Of a stretch of 64,000 nt of DNA, positions 1-8,823 are shown piece by piece (within the stretch, counting starts at the first letter, position 1; every line of letters starts with the position of its first letter). The translations under genes were made by a program, and so were the position numbers. This stretch comes from Chryseobacterium ginsenosidimutans (GTDB lineage Bacteria; Bacteroidota; Bacteroidia; Flavobacteriales; Weeksellaceae). The notes below the pieces were generated by a model. The model was given only the letters and a program-made list of their open reading frames with translations. It had not been told where the DNA came from and did no database searches. The stretch spans positions 62,001-126,000 of the forward strand of contig NZ_JANUCO010000001.1 in assembly GCF_024807225.1 (NCBI RefSeq). The letters run 5' to 3'.

Positions 1-1285
1 TTTCTTCGTTGGATAATTTTCTGTTGGTCTTAATTTTTAAAGTATAAAAATCATGAATCGGAATGTATGGATTATTTAAAACAATAGCATTTGAAACCGC
101 TTCAGTATCGGGTTTTTCATACATATTAAAATTCACGGCATCATACATTGCATTTTTACTCAAATTAATTTCTGCATTCTCTGTTTTAATCGTTTTTGCT
201 TCGTTTGGTTTTACTGTTTTATCATTCGATGAAATTTTATCTGACTCTTTATTGAACTGAACTTTTGTTGTCAATCGGCTTGTGTTTCCGTTGACATCTT
301 TTAAAATAATTTCAATAGTATGAATCTCGTTATCCTGAAGATTGATAATCCCATCGGAGCCTGAACTGTAATTTTGTAATTTCATTCCCGGCAACGTTGA
401 TAAATGCTGAATGCTCATTTTATCTTTGACAAACTTTGTATAATCGACACAACCGTTAATGTAACGCGTATCGTCATAATGTATTTTATCAATTTTAAAA
501 CTGTAAACCAATTTGCCATCCATCAATAATTCTGCATCATAAATTCCCAGATTAAAACCTTTATTGGCTTTATCCACCGCTTTTATCGCAAAACTAATTG
601 ACGGAGAATTCACCTGAATAACATTAGATGTATAAACGTTTCCTGCTTTTTTCACAGCAATTCCCTTCGCTCCGGGTTCATACGTACTGAAACGTCGGTC
701 GTACCAATACAATCCACTGATAATTGGTGCAATATTATCTGGAATATCAAAACCAAAAAGCAACGGATTGATACATTCTTCTGTTTTTGTATCCCTGATT
801 TCAAAATGTAAATGCGGACCTGCAGAACCTCCTGTATTTCCGCTCAACGCAATTGGTTCGCCTTTCGTCACAGGAAACTGATTCGGTGAAAACGTAATAT
901 CCTGTTCCCATTTTTCGTCTTTGTATTGTTTTTCTTTTACAAATTCATCGAGCTTATCGAAATATTTATTTAAATGAGCGTAAAGTGTAGTGTAACCATT
1001 CGAATGAGTGACATAAACCGCATTCCCGAAACCATATCTTTCCACTTTTATTCGGCTTACGTAACCATCTGCAGCTGCAACTACGGGTAAGTTTTCCTGA
1101 CTGTTGGTTCGAATATCCAATCCCATGTGAAAATGATTGGAACGAACCGCTCCGAAATTAGCAGCAAGATTAATCGGAATATTTAAAGGGTTTCGAAAAT
1201 AATTCTGTGGATAATTATTTTGAGCTTGTGTTATCATTCCGATAAGAAAGCAAACAATGAATAGTAATCGTGAAAAGAATTTCAT
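1..1285 (-). CDS. M23 family metallopeptidase, C-terminus beyond the window
   Basis: The reverse strand reads open from an ATG at 1285 to the window edge, 428 codons with no stop. The product starts with a signal peptide (MKFFSRLLFIVCFLIG, ending near TQAQ). A peptidase M23 (LytM-type) domain follows: the zinc-ligand motif HFHMGLD, then YVTHSNGYTTLYAHLN and GPHLHFEIRD. This suggests an exported zinc endopeptidase acting on peptidoglycan, or a scaffold of that fold. The region after about residue 200 is an extended periplasmic part without a motif I can name. The gene is divergent from ileS across a repeat-bearing gap. The family assignment is firm; the substrate is inferred. Confidence 0.9.
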   Translation of the reverse strand, partial: MKFFSRLLFIVCFLIGMITQAQNNYPQNYFRNPLNIPINLAANFGAVRSNHFHMGLDIRTNSQENLPVVAAADGYVSRIKVERYGFGNAVYVTHSNGYTTLYAHLNKYFDKLDEFVKEKQYKDEKWEQDITFSPNQFPVTKGEPIALSGNTGGSAGPHLHFEIRDTKTEECINPLLFGFDIPDNIAPIISGLYWYDRRFSTYEPGAKGIAVKKAGNVYTSNVIQVNSPSISFAIKAVDKANKGFNLGIYDAELLMDGKLVYSFKIDKIHYDDTRYINGCVDYTKFVKDKMSIQHLSTLPGMKLQNYSSGSDGIINLQDNEIHTIEIILKDVNGNTSRLTTKVQFNKESDKISSNDKTVKPNEAKTIKTENAEINLSKNAMYDAVNFNMYEKPDTEAVSNAIVLNNPYIPIHDFYTLKIKTNRKLSNEE

Positions 1286-1331
1286 ACAAATGGTTTTAGG
1301 TGTTATTTAAAGTTACTCAATTTTATTTTTA

Positions 1332-1445
1332 TTTCCCACAGATTTCACGGATTTTCACAGATGTTTTCGTTTAAAATATAATTAAACTTTGCGCTTAATA
1401 ATATGCGCAATCATCTGTGAAAATCCGTGAAATCTGTGGGAGAAA
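1332..1445. repeat. Inverted repeat element with 29-bp arms
   Basis: The left arm (1332-1363, starting TTTCCCACAGATTTCACGG) and the right arm (1412-1445, starting CATCTGTGAAAATCCGTG) are perfect reverse complements over 29 bp. They flank about 48 bp carrying a smaller GCGC...GCGC inverted repeat. Single arms or diverged copies recur near 7459, 7704, 20554-20658, 25985 and 30228. It encodes nothing and lies between divergent genes, so it is not simply a terminator. Confidence 0.85.
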
Positions 1446-1532
1446 ATCATTCAAACATATATATTTCTGAAACAGAACTTTTTAATACAAAATCTCAAAA
1501 TAAAACATATATTATAAACCGACAAATTTTAG

Positions 1533-1540
1533 TAAATTTG
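1533..1540 (+). promoter_or_regulatory. Putative -7 promoter element of ileS
   Basis: TAAATTTG matches the Bacteroidota -7 consensus TAnnTTTG, 36 bp before the ileS ATG. No convincing -33 TTG is seen at the usual 17-23 bp spacing, so the call rests on the -7 box alone. Confidence 0.5.
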
Positions 1541-1575
1541 CCAACTTAATTAATCAACGATATTGATATATTACA

Positions 1576-4500
1576 ATGAGCCAATTTAAAGAATACAAAA
1601 ACCTCAACCTTATTGACGTAGCAGAGAATGTAGCGGAATTTTGGAAACAAAATAAAACCTTCAATAAGAGTGTTGAGATTCGTGAGGGGAAACCTGAGTT
1701 TGTTTTTTATGAAGGTCCGCCTTCAGCAAACGGTATGCCCGGAATTCACCACGTTATGGCTAGAGCATTAAAGGATATCTTCTGTCGTTATCAGACTCAA
1801 AACGGGAAACAGGTTTTCCGTAAAGCGGGTTGGGATACACACGGACTTCCTGTGGAGCTAGGCGTAGAAAAAGAATTAGGAATCACTAAAGAAGATATTG
1901 GCAAAAAAATTTCTATTGAAGATTACAATCAGGCATGTCGTGAAGCGGTAATGCGTTACACCGATGTTTGGAACAACCTTACCGAGAAAATCGGATATTG
2001 GGTAGATCTTGAAGATCCGTATATCACGTATAAGTCAAAATATATGGAAACGGTTTGGTGGTTGCTGAAGCAATTGTATGATAAAGGATTATTATACAAA
2101 GGTTACACAATTCAGCCTTATTCTCCAAAAGCAGGAACAGGACTTTCTTCACACGAAGTTAACCAACCCGGAGCTTACCGTGACGTTTCCGATACAACAA
2201 TTGTTGCGCAGTTCAAGACATTACCGGAAACATTACCTTCATTTTTACAAGGTTTTGGAGATGTACATTTCTTAGCGTGGACGACAACTCCTTGGACGTT
2301 GCCTTCTAACACGGCTTTGACTGTAGGACCAAAAATCGATTATGTTTTAGTAAAAACTTTCAATCAATATACTTTTGAGCCGATTAATATTGTTTTGGCT
2401 AAACCTTTGGTTGGAAAACAATTTGGAAAGAAATTCAGTGAAGGAACAGATGAAGATTTCGTCAATTATACTTCAGAAAGCAAAGTAATTCCTTTCAAAA
2501 TTCTAGCAGAATTCAAAGGTTCTGATTTGGTTGGAATTAAATATGAGCAATTATTGCCTTATGCTTTACCTTACCAAAATCCGGAAAATGCTTTCAGAGT
2601 AATTTCAGGAGACTTCGTTACGACAGAAGACGGAACAGGTATCGTTCATACAGCGCCGACTTTTGGAGCTGATGATGCGAAAGTAGCAAAAGAAGCTACT
2701 CCTGAAGTTCCGCCGATGCTGGTTTTAAATGAAAACGGAAATCCTATTCCTTTGGTGAATTTACAAGGGAAATTTACGGCTCACATGGGAGATTTTGCCG
2801 GTAAATATGTAAAAAATGAATATTATGATGCAGGAACAGCCCCTGAAAAGTCTGTCGATGTTGAAATTGCTATCCGTTTAAAAGAAGAAAATAAAGCTTT
2901 TAAAGTTGAAAAATACGTTCACAGTTATCCACACAGCTGGAGAACTGATGAGCCGTTGTTATATTATCCGTTGGATTCTTGGTTCGTTAAAATGACTGCT
3001 GTAAAAGACAGATTGGTTGAATTAAACAAAGGAATCAACTGGAAACCAAAATCTACCGGAGAAGGACGTTTCGGCAATTGGTTGGAAAATGTAAACGACT
3101 GGAACCTTTCCCGTTCAAGATATTGGGGAATCCCGTTGCCAATCTGGAGAACTGAAGATTTGAAAGAAGAAATCATCATCGGTTCTGTAGAAGAATTGTA
3201 CAACGAGATCGAAAAATCTATCGAAGCAGGATTCATGACAGAAAATCCATTCAAAGATTTTGAGATCGGAAATATGTCTGAAGAAAATTATTCTTTGGTT
3301 GATCTGCACAAAAATATCGTTGATAAAATTGTTTTAGTTTCGGCTTCAGGAAGAGAAATGAACCGTGAGAGTGACTTGATCGACGTTTGGTTCGATTCAG
3401 GTTCGATGCCTTATGCGCAGTTGCATTATCCTTTTGAGAATAAAGAATTAATTGATACTCATAAAGCATTCCCAGCAGATTTCATTGCGGAAGGAGTTGA
3501 CCAGACTCGTGGTTGGTTCTACACACTTCATGCGATCGGAACGGCAGTTTTTGACTCAGTTGCTTATAAAAATGTAATGAGTAACGGTCTTGTTTTGGAT
3601 AAAAACGGGGTGAAAATGTCAAAATCCAAAGGAAATGCAGTTGACCCTTTTGAAACTTTAGCTAATTATGGACCGGATGCAACGCGTTGGTACATGGTTT
3701 CGAATGCAAATCCTTGGGAAAACCTAAAATTTGACAGCGAAGGAATTGATGAAGTTAGAAGAAAATTCTTCGGAACATTGTACAACACCTATTCATTCTT
3801 TGCTTTGTACGCCAATGTTGACGGATTTAATTATTCTGAAAAAGAGGTTGAAAACAGACCTGAAATCGACAGATGGATTTTGTCTGAATTAAATTTATTA
3901 ATCAAGGAAGTAAAAGCATTCTACGAAGATTACGAACCGACAAGAGTCGCAAGAGCAATCAACACATTTGTGAACGATAACTTAAGTAACTGGTACGTAA
4001 GATTATGCAGAAGACGTTTTTGGAAAGGAGATTATTCGGAAGATAAAATCTCTGCTTACCAGACTTTATATACTTGTCTTGAAACTGTAGCAAAATTATC
4101 TGCACCAATCGCTCCGTTCTTTATGGATCAATTGTATCAGGATCTTAATAAGGTAACAGGAAAGGAAAACAGTGAATCTATTCACCTGACAGATTTCCCG
4201 ATTGCTGATGAAAGCTTGATCGATGAAGATCTGGTTGAAAAAACGCACTTGGCTCAGAGTATTACAAGTATGGTTTTCTCACTGAGAAAGAAAGAAAACA
4301 TAAAAGTTCGTCAACCGTTACAGAAAGTTTTAATTCCTGTTTTGGATTCTAAAGTAGAAGAACAAATCTCGGCGGTTGCAGAATTAATTAAACAAGAAGT
4401 AAATGTTAAAGAATTGCAATTAATCAATGCGGAAGAAGCATCTCATTTAATTGTAAAACAGATAAAACCGAATTTCAAAACACTAGGTTCAAGACTTGGA

Positions 4501-4962
4501 AAAGATATGAAAACAGTTGGAGGAGAAATTTCAAATCTTACTGCAGAGCAAATTTCAGGTTTAGAAAAAGAAGGAAAATTAGACATTCAAGGGTACGAAA
4601 TTACGCTTGATGATGTTGAAATTTCAACTAAAGATATTCCGGGATGGACGGTAACTTCCGACGGAAAAACAACTGTGGCATTAGATTTGACACTCACAGA
4701 TGAATTAAAATCTGAAGGTATCGCAAGAGAATTCATCAACAGAGTTCAGAACCTGCGAAAAGAGAAGGATTTCGATTTGACAGACAGAATCAATATTTTC
4801 TTGGAAGAAAACGCTCCTTTCCTGAGTGATATTCAGAAAAATGAAGAATATATTTCATCGGAGGTCTTGTCAAATAAAATAGAAATTGTATCTTCACTTT
4901 CAAATTTTAACGAAATCGAAATAGATGAGGTTAATTTTAAGATAAATGTTGAAAAAAATTAA
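1576..4962 (+). CDS. ileS: Isoleucine--tRNA ligase
   Basis: A class I aminoacyl-tRNA synthetase of 1128 residues that charges tRNA-Ile in the cytoplasm. The HIGH-type motif is GIHH at residues 56-59, in the context YEGPPSANGMPGIHH. The KMSKS loop is at residues 680-684. Between them lies the long CP1 editing insertion, with TTTPWTLPSN and a GTGIVHTAP segment. The length is typical of the longer eukaryote-like IleS common in Bacteroidota. No C-terminal zinc-finger cysteine cluster is evident. A TAAATTTG promoter box lies upstream and a DksA-like gene follows 59 bp downstream. The sequence appears intact. Confidence 0.98.
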   Translation: MSQFKEYKNLNLIDVAENVAEFWKQNKTFNKSVEIREGKPEFVFYEGPPSANGMPGIHHVMARALKDIFCRYQTQNGKQVFRKAGWDTHGLPVELGVEKELGITKEDIGKKISIEDYNQACREAVMRYTDVWNNLTEKIGYWVDLEDPYITYKSKYMETVWWLLKQLYDKGLLYKGYTIQPYSPKAGTGLSSHEVNQPGAYRDVSDTTIVAQFKTLPETLPSFLQGFGDVHFLAWTTTPWTLPSNTALTVGPKIDYVLVKTFNQYTFEPINIVLAKPLVGKQFGKKFSEGTDEDFVNYTSESKVIPFKILAEFKGSDLVGIKYEQLLPYALPYQNPENAFRVISGDFVTTEDGTGIVHTAPTFGADDAKVAKEATPEVPPMLVLNENGNPIPLVNLQGKFTAHMGDFAGKYVKNEYYDAGTAPEKSVDVEIAIRLKEENKAFKVEKYVHSYPHSWRTDEPLLYYPLDSWFVKMTAVKDRLVELNKGINWKPKSTGEGRFGNWLENVNDWNLSRSRYWGIPLPIWRTEDLKEEIIIGSVEELYNEIEKSIEAGFMTENPFKDFEIGNMSEENYSLVDLHKNIVDKIVLVSASGREMNRESDLIDVWFDSGSMPYAQLHYPFENKELIDTHKAFPADFIAEGVDQTRGWFYTLHAIGTAVFDSVAYKNVMSNGLVLDKNGVKMSKSKGNAVDPFETLANYGPDATRWYMVSNANPWENLKFDSEGIDEVRRKFFGTLYNTYSFFALYANVDGFNYSEKEVENRPEIDRWILSELNLLIKEVKAFYEDYEPTRVARAINTFVNDNLSNWYVRLCRRRFWKGDYSEDKISAYQTLYTCLETVAKLSAPIAPFFMDQLYQDLNKVTGKENSESIHLTDFPIADESLIDEDLVEKTHLAQSITSMVFSLRKKENIKVRQPLQKVLIPVLDSKVEEQISAVAELIKQEVNVKELQLINAEEASHLIVKQIKPNFKTLGSRLGKDMKTVGGEISNLTAEQISGLEKEGKLDIQGYEITLDDVEISTKDIPGWTVTSDGKTTVALDLTLTDELKSEGIAREFINRVQNLRKEKDFDLTDRINIFLEENAPFLSDIQKNEEYISSEVLSNKIEIVSSLSNFNEIEIDEVNFKINVEKN

Positions 4963-5021
4963 CATATAGTTATTGTTTTTTAAATTCCATTTCATAATTT
5001 TATTAAAAAAGAGAAACGAAC

Positions 5022-5402
5022 ATGTCAGACGAAAGAGTAAGATACAGTGATGCTGATTTACAAGAGTTTAAAGCGATCATTAAGGAAAAAATAGAGAAAG
5101 CTGAAAAAGATTTACAACTGATCAGAGAGAGTTTTATCAACGACCAGAATAATGGGACTGATGATACCTCACCTACATTCAAAGCATTTGAGGAAGGTGC
5201 AGAAACGTTGAGCAAAGAACAGAATTCTATTTTAGCAGGAAGACAGGAAAAATTCGTACGCGATCTTAGAAATGCTCTTATAAGAATTGAAAATAAAACG
5301 TACGGAGTTTGCAGAGTAACCGGAAAACTGATCCCTAAGGAAAGATTGTTGGCCGTTCCTCATGCTACACTAAGCATCGAAGCGAAAAATATGCAGAAAT
5401 AA
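5022..5402 (+). CDS. TraR/DksA family protein with degenerate zinc finger
   Basis: A cytoplasmic protein of 126 residues. An N-terminal helical hairpin (about residues 10-90, rich in Lys/Glu) is followed by a DksA-like C-terminal segment, YGVCRVTGKLIPKERLLAVP. Classical DksA proteins bind the RNA polymerase secondary channel and carry a four-cysteine zinc finger. Here only one cysteine (C97) remains in the whole protein, so zinc binding is unlikely in the usual form. The gene follows ileS in the same direction, 59 bp on, and ends before a long palindrome. Family assignment is good; a role in transcription control is inferred. Confidence 0.85.
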   Translation: MSDERVRYSDADLQEFKAIIKEKIEKAEKDLQLIRESFINDQNNGTDDTSPTFKAFEEGAETLSKEQNSILAGRQEKFVRDLRNALIRIENKTYGVCRVTGKLIPKERLLAVPHATLSIEAKNMQK

Positions 5403-5422
5403 CCAATTAGGTTAGTTAAAAT

Positions 5423-5471
5423 AAATTTGGGTTTATATCGTATTTCATGAAATACTTTATAAACCTAATTT
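5423..5471. promoter_or_regulatory. 49-bp near-perfect palindrome between DksA-like gene and next ORF
   Basis: The centre GTATTTCATGAAATAC (5440-5455) is a perfect 16-bp palindrome, and the flanks (GGGTTTAT / ATAAACCT) extend the symmetry to about 49 bp. No T tract follows, so it is not a typical terminator. It sits 14 bp before the next start codon and could be an operator or an RNA hairpin. Confidence 0.6.
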
Positions 5472-5484
5472 GTAATGTATACCC

Positions 5485-5730
5485 ATGACGGAATTATTAT
5501 TTTTAGGCATTATTATTGCCGCTGTTTTAGCGTTTTTCAACAGAGACCGGATTAAGAACAGATTCTTTCCTGATAAACAACGAAATTACACGATGGATGA
5601 TAAGTTTAATTCTGATAAACGGGACAGGGAAAAAGAGATTGACGAGCTTCTAAGCAAAATGGGCAAAAACGGGATCAATGATTTATCTGCGCGGGACCGA
5701 AAAAGATTGGATGAATTGTCCAAAAAATAA
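5485..5730 (+). CDS. Small membrane-anchored protein, DUF6576-like
   Basis: An 81-residue protein. Residues 2-18 form one hydrophobic segment (TELLFLGIIIAAVLAFF), followed by a charged cytoplasmic stretch. The C-terminal part, EIDELLSKMGKNGINDLSAR then DRKRLDELSKK, resembles the short helical DUF6576 motif found at the C-terminus of some Bacteroidota rhomboid proteins. The gene lies between dksA-like and lspA genes in one direction, 19 bp before the next ORF. Function is unknown. Coding status is supported by sensible composition and operon spacing. Confidence 0.75.
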   Translation: MTELLFLGIIIAAVLAFFNRDRIKNRFFPDKQRNYTMDDKFNSDKRDREKEIDELLSKMGKNGINDLSARDRKRLDELSKK

Positions 5731-5749
5731 AAAATAAATTAGAATAAAG

Positions 5750-5947
5750 ATGGAGGCATTAATTGTACACCCAAAGAATCAAATGGAGCTGAACGCACTG
5801 AAAAGCGTGATGAAAGATATGGGAATTCGTTACGAAAAATTTCATACAAGAGGAGCAAAAACTCAAACTTTCGAGCCACGAACAGCTCCTATTAAAAAAG
5901 AAAATACCGGGAAAAACTTTAAAGACAAACCAAAGACGAACCTGTAA
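5750..5947 (+). CDS. Small protein, DUF2683-like
   Basis: A 65-residue protein. Its N-terminal half (MEALIVHPKNQMELNALKSV, then MKDMGIRYEKF) resembles DUF2683 and antitoxin-like proteins of the form 'residue counter plus short helix'. The tail is basic and disordered (KKENTGKNFKDKPK). Its TAA stop overlaps the lspA ATG by one base (TAATG), implying translational coupling. No toxin gene accompanies it, so I do not call a toxin-antitoxin pair. Function unknown. Confidence 0.75.
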   Translation: MEALIVHPKNQMELNALKSVMKDMGIRYEKFHTRGAKTQTFEPRTAPIKKENTGKNFKDKPKTNL

Positions 5948-6585
5948 TGAAAAAGATATTATTTGTAACCTTTCTTATTTTATTAATTGATCAAGCTTCA
6001 AAAATTTACATAAAAACGCATTTCAACTTAGACGACAGTATTTCTATTTTACCGGGCTTCAAGCTTACTTTTGTAGAAAACCCGGGAATGGCTTACGGAC
6101 TTCATTTTGGTGGAGTTATCGGCAAATATTCTCTTGTCTTGGTAAGAGTTATTCTGATCGGAGGAATGATTTATTTATTTAAAAAATGGCTTCAGAAAGG
6201 AGAATCCAATTATCTTTTGATCCCGATGGCAATGATTTTTGCAGGAGCTATCGGAAATTTGATTGACGGAATGTTCTACGGATTAATTTTCGACAGCGGA
6301 ACCGTTTATGATGAAAGTATCGACCGATGGATCGGCTATGGCGGAATTTCTAAAGTCGTAGGATTTGGCCACGGTTATTCTACTTTCATGAGAGGTTGCG
6401 TGGTTGATATGCTGCATTTCCCATTGGTAGACTGGAATGTGCCTTCAAGTTGGCCTTTAATAGGAGGAAAACATATTGAATTTTTTAAATACATTTTCAA
6501 CGTTGCAGATTCGGCGATTACAGTAGGTGCCGCTTTATTATTGATTTTCAGAAAAAAAGCTTTCCCGAACGGTCTGGAATTTTAA
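5947..6585 (+). CDS. lspA: Signal peptidase II (lipoprotein signal peptidase)
   Basis: A 212-residue inner-membrane aspartic protease that cleaves prolipoprotein signal peptides before the lipidated cysteine. Hydrophobic segments lie near residues 2-17, 62-80, 90-108 and 186-202. The catalytic aspartates are D154 (GCVVDMLHFP) and D188 (FNVADSAITVG), and the VENPGMAYG motif is at residues 43-51. It is longer than the usual 160-170 residues because of an insertion around residues 110-145 (IFDSGTVYDESIDRW), as in other Bacteroidota. Several lipoproteins in this window are plausible substrates. The start overlaps the preceding stop. Confidence 0.96.
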   Translation: MKKILFVTFLILLIDQASKIYIKTHFNLDDSISILPGFKLTFVENPGMAYGLHFGGVIGKYSLVLVRVILIGGMIYLFKKWLQKGESNYLLIPMAMIFAGAIGNLIDGMFYGLIFDSGTVYDESIDRWIGYGGISKVVGFGHGYSTFMRGCVVDMLHFPLVDWNVPSSWPLIGGKHIEFFKYIFNVADSAITVGAALLLIFRKKAFPNGLEF

Positions 6586-6600
6586 AGACTTTTACACACG

Positions 6601-7245
6601 ATGAAAAAATTAATTAAAAATATTTTTAAAATTTTCCTGCTTCTTCTCGTTGCAGGAATTATTTTTATTGCCTGGTCAAATTACAGTATTAAAAAAAGTA
6701 CGGAAGCCTATGTTTCCTACAATATTGCAGATGTTCCCGAAACGAAAACCGCTCTGCTTTTAGGAACAAGTAAAACGCTAAATAACGGTCAACCCAATGC
6801 TTATTTTTTTAACAGAATTCAGGCGACTGCAGATTTATACAAAAGCGGAAAAATTCAGTATATTATTGTAAGCGGCGATAACAGTCAAAAAGATTATAAT
6901 GAACCTGAAGATATGCAGCTTGCTTTAATGGAATACGGAATTCCTAAGGATAAGATATTTCTTGATTTTGCAGGTTTCAGAACGCTGGATTCTGTTGTGA
7001 GAGCTAAAGAGATTTTCGGACAGACAAAACTGGTTATCGTTTCACAAAAATTTCATAACGAAAGAGCGGTGTTTTTAGCCAAACAAATCGGAATGGAAGC
7101 TTTCGGATATAATGCAAAAGATGTGAATAAATATGCAGGTTTTAAAACCAATATGAGAGAATATCTTGCTAAAGCAAAAGCGTATTGGGATCTTATTTTT
7201 GGGATTGAACCTAAGTTTGGGGGAGATAAGATTTTGATTCCTTAA
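6601..7245 (+). CDS. SanA/YdcF-like DUF218 protein
   Basis: A 214-residue protein with an N-terminal membrane anchor (about residues 5-25), then a DUF218 domain with TALLLGTSKTL, a YIIVSGDN strand-loop and KLVIVSQKFHNERA. These resemble SanA and ElyC, inner-membrane proteins linked to envelope integrity and vancomycin permeability in enterobacteria. It begins 15 bp after lspA and probably shares its transcript. The biochemical activity of the family is not settled. Family confidence is high; role by analogy only. Confidence 0.88.
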   Translation: MKKLIKNIFKIFLLLLVAGIIFIAWSNYSIKKSTEAYVSYNIADVPETKTALLLGTSKTLNNGQPNAYFFNRIQATADLYKSGKIQYIIVSGDNSQKDYNEPEDMQLALMEYGIPKDKIFLDFAGFRTLDSVVRAKEIFGQTKLVIVSQKFHNERAVFLAKQIGMEAFGYNAKDVNKYAGFKTNMREYLAKAKAYWDLIFGIEPKFGGDKILIP

Positions 7246-7782
7246 TTTTTTCTTGCTGATTGAGCTGATTTTTTTGACGCAAAGTTTTATTTTGTGAATT
7301 TTAAACTTAAAGGAGCAAAGAGGAATCAACAAATGATTTGATTAAGCTCTGTTTTTAAGTTTTGGCTAAAGCCAATTTTATAACTCTTTTTTGAAAACGG
7401 ACTAAAGTCCGCTCCTATTGATACGCTACTTTTCATAATTTTCAAAGTCTGACACAATCATCTGTGAAAATTTGTGTAATCTGTGGGAGAAATTTACACA
7501 ATCTTTTATTTTTTAGAAGTAATTTTTTGACGCAAAGTTTTTATTTGATAATAAACAGTTTCGAGTGAGCAAAGAAGAATCAACAAGTTGATTTGATGAA
7601 GGTTTGTTTTAAGCTTCGCGCAGCAAATTTATTTGCCTTTGCCTTCTAAAAGTAATCGGTTTAGAAATAAAATCTTTGCGTTTAAATAAAGATAAAGCAC
7701 AATCATCTGTGAAAATCCGTGCAATCAGTGGGAAAATAATTAAATTTGCAATTCATTAATTTTTAAATATAAATTTTAAACA
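7246..7782. repeat. Intergenic cluster of dispersed repeats (537 bp)
   Basis: No plausible gene is seen. The gap holds two diverged copies of a GACGCAAAG...GAGCAAAG element (about 7275-7335 and 7530-7590). It also has the short palindromes TTGGCTAAAGCCAA (7362-7375) and GGACTAAAGTCC (7399-7410), and two single arms of the CATCTGTGAAAATCCGTG family (7459-7492, 7704-7735). The trpS promoter lies at its right edge. Confidence 0.7.
7741..7748 (+). promoter_or_regulatory. Putative -7 promoter element of trpS
   Basis: TAAATTTG matches TAnnTTTG, 35 bp upstream of the trpS ATG and immediately after a repeat arm. No clear -33 box is visible. Confidence 0.5.
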
Positions 7783-8751
7783 ATGTCAAGAATTCTTACC
7801 GGCATTCAAGCCACCGGAACACCACACCTTGGAAACTTGTTGGGTGCAATTATTCCTGCGATAGAACTATCGAAACAGGAAGGAAATGAGTCATTTTTAT
7901 TCATCGCGAATCTACATTCGCTTACCCAGATTAAAGATGCTAAAGAGCTTAAACAGAACACCTACGAGATCGCTGCGGCTTGGCTTGCTTGTGGATTAGA
8001 TACCGAAAAAACATTTTTTTACAGACAGAGCGACATCCCTGAAACCTGTGAACTTTCTTGGCATTTATCATGTTTTTTTCCTTATCAGAGACTTACTTTG
8101 GCGCATTCGTTTAAAGATAAAGCAGACCGATTGCAGGATGTAAATGCAGGTTTGTTTACGTATCCTATTTTGATGGCTGCAGATATTTTATTGTATGATG
8201 CGGAAATCGTACCTGTAGGAAAAGACCAGCTTCAGCATTTGGAAATTGCGCGTGACGTAGCTTCCAGATTCAATAATCAGATGGGCGAGGTTTTGGTTTT
8301 ACCTCAAGCTGAGCTTCAGGAAAGCACAAAATATGTTCCCGGAGTTGATGGACAAAAAATGTCTAAATCCAGAGGAAATATCATCAATATTTTCTTACCT
8401 GAAAAGGAATTGAAAAAGCAGGTAATGAGCATTGAAAGCGATTCTAAATCTTTGGAAGAGCCTAAAGATCCTTCTACAGATAAGACATTCGCGATCTATG
8501 AGCTTATTGCAACGCCTGAACAGACAGAAGAGTTAAGAGCTAAATATTTAGCAGGAAACTTTGGTTATGGTCATGCTAAAAAAGAGCTTTTGGACTTAAT
8601 TCTTGTAAAATTCGAGAAAGAAAGAGAGTTGTTTTCTTATTACATGAATAATCTTGAAGAATTGGAAGCAAAACTTCAGGAAGGAGCAGGAAAAACAAGA
8701 GTTATCGCTACACAAACTATTAAAAGAGTAAGAGAAAGTTTGGGAATTTAA
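7783..8751 (+). CDS. trpS: Tryptophan--tRNA ligase
   Basis: A 322-residue class I synthetase that charges tRNA-Trp. The HIGH-type motif is in GIQATGTPHLGN (PHLGN at residues 14-18), and the KMSKS signature is at residues 192-196 (GQKMSKSRGN). GKDQLQHLEIARD matches the tryptophan/ATP binding region. Length is normal for bacterial TrpS. It is a single-gene unit: its own -7 box lies upstream and a strong hairpin terminator lies 22 bp downstream. Confidence 0.98.
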   Translation: MSRILTGIQATGTPHLGNLLGAIIPAIELSKQEGNESFLFIANLHSLTQIKDAKELKQNTYEIAAAWLACGLDTEKTFFYRQSDIPETCELSWHLSCFFPYQRLTLAHSFKDKADRLQDVNAGLFTYPILMAADILLYDAEIVPVGKDQLQHLEIARDVASRFNNQMGEVLVLPQAELQESTKYVPGVDGQKMSKSRGNIINIFLPEKELKKQVMSIESDSKSLEEPKDPSTDKTFAIYELIATPEQTEELRAKYLAGNFGYGHAKKELLDLILVKFEKERELFSYYMNNLEELEAKLQEGAGKTRVIATQTIKRVRESLGI

Positions 8752-8773
8752 TTCTAACTTTTTTTAATATAAG

Positions 8774-8807
8774 AAAGCCTTTCGATTTGAAAGGCTTTTG
8801 TTTTTTG
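8774..8807 (+). terminator. Rho-independent terminator after trpS
   Basis: AAAGCCTTT and AAAGGCTTT form a 9-bp stem with a CGATTTG loop, followed by TTGTTTTTT. It lies between convergent genes and may also act on the kinase gene. Confidence 0.85.
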
Positions 8808-8823
8808 TAATTTTAATTGAGTA

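Noticed and set aside
5750..5947. Toxin-antitoxin pair with the DUF2683-like protein
   Set aside because: No toxin gene is adjacent; the overlap with lspA points to simple coupling.
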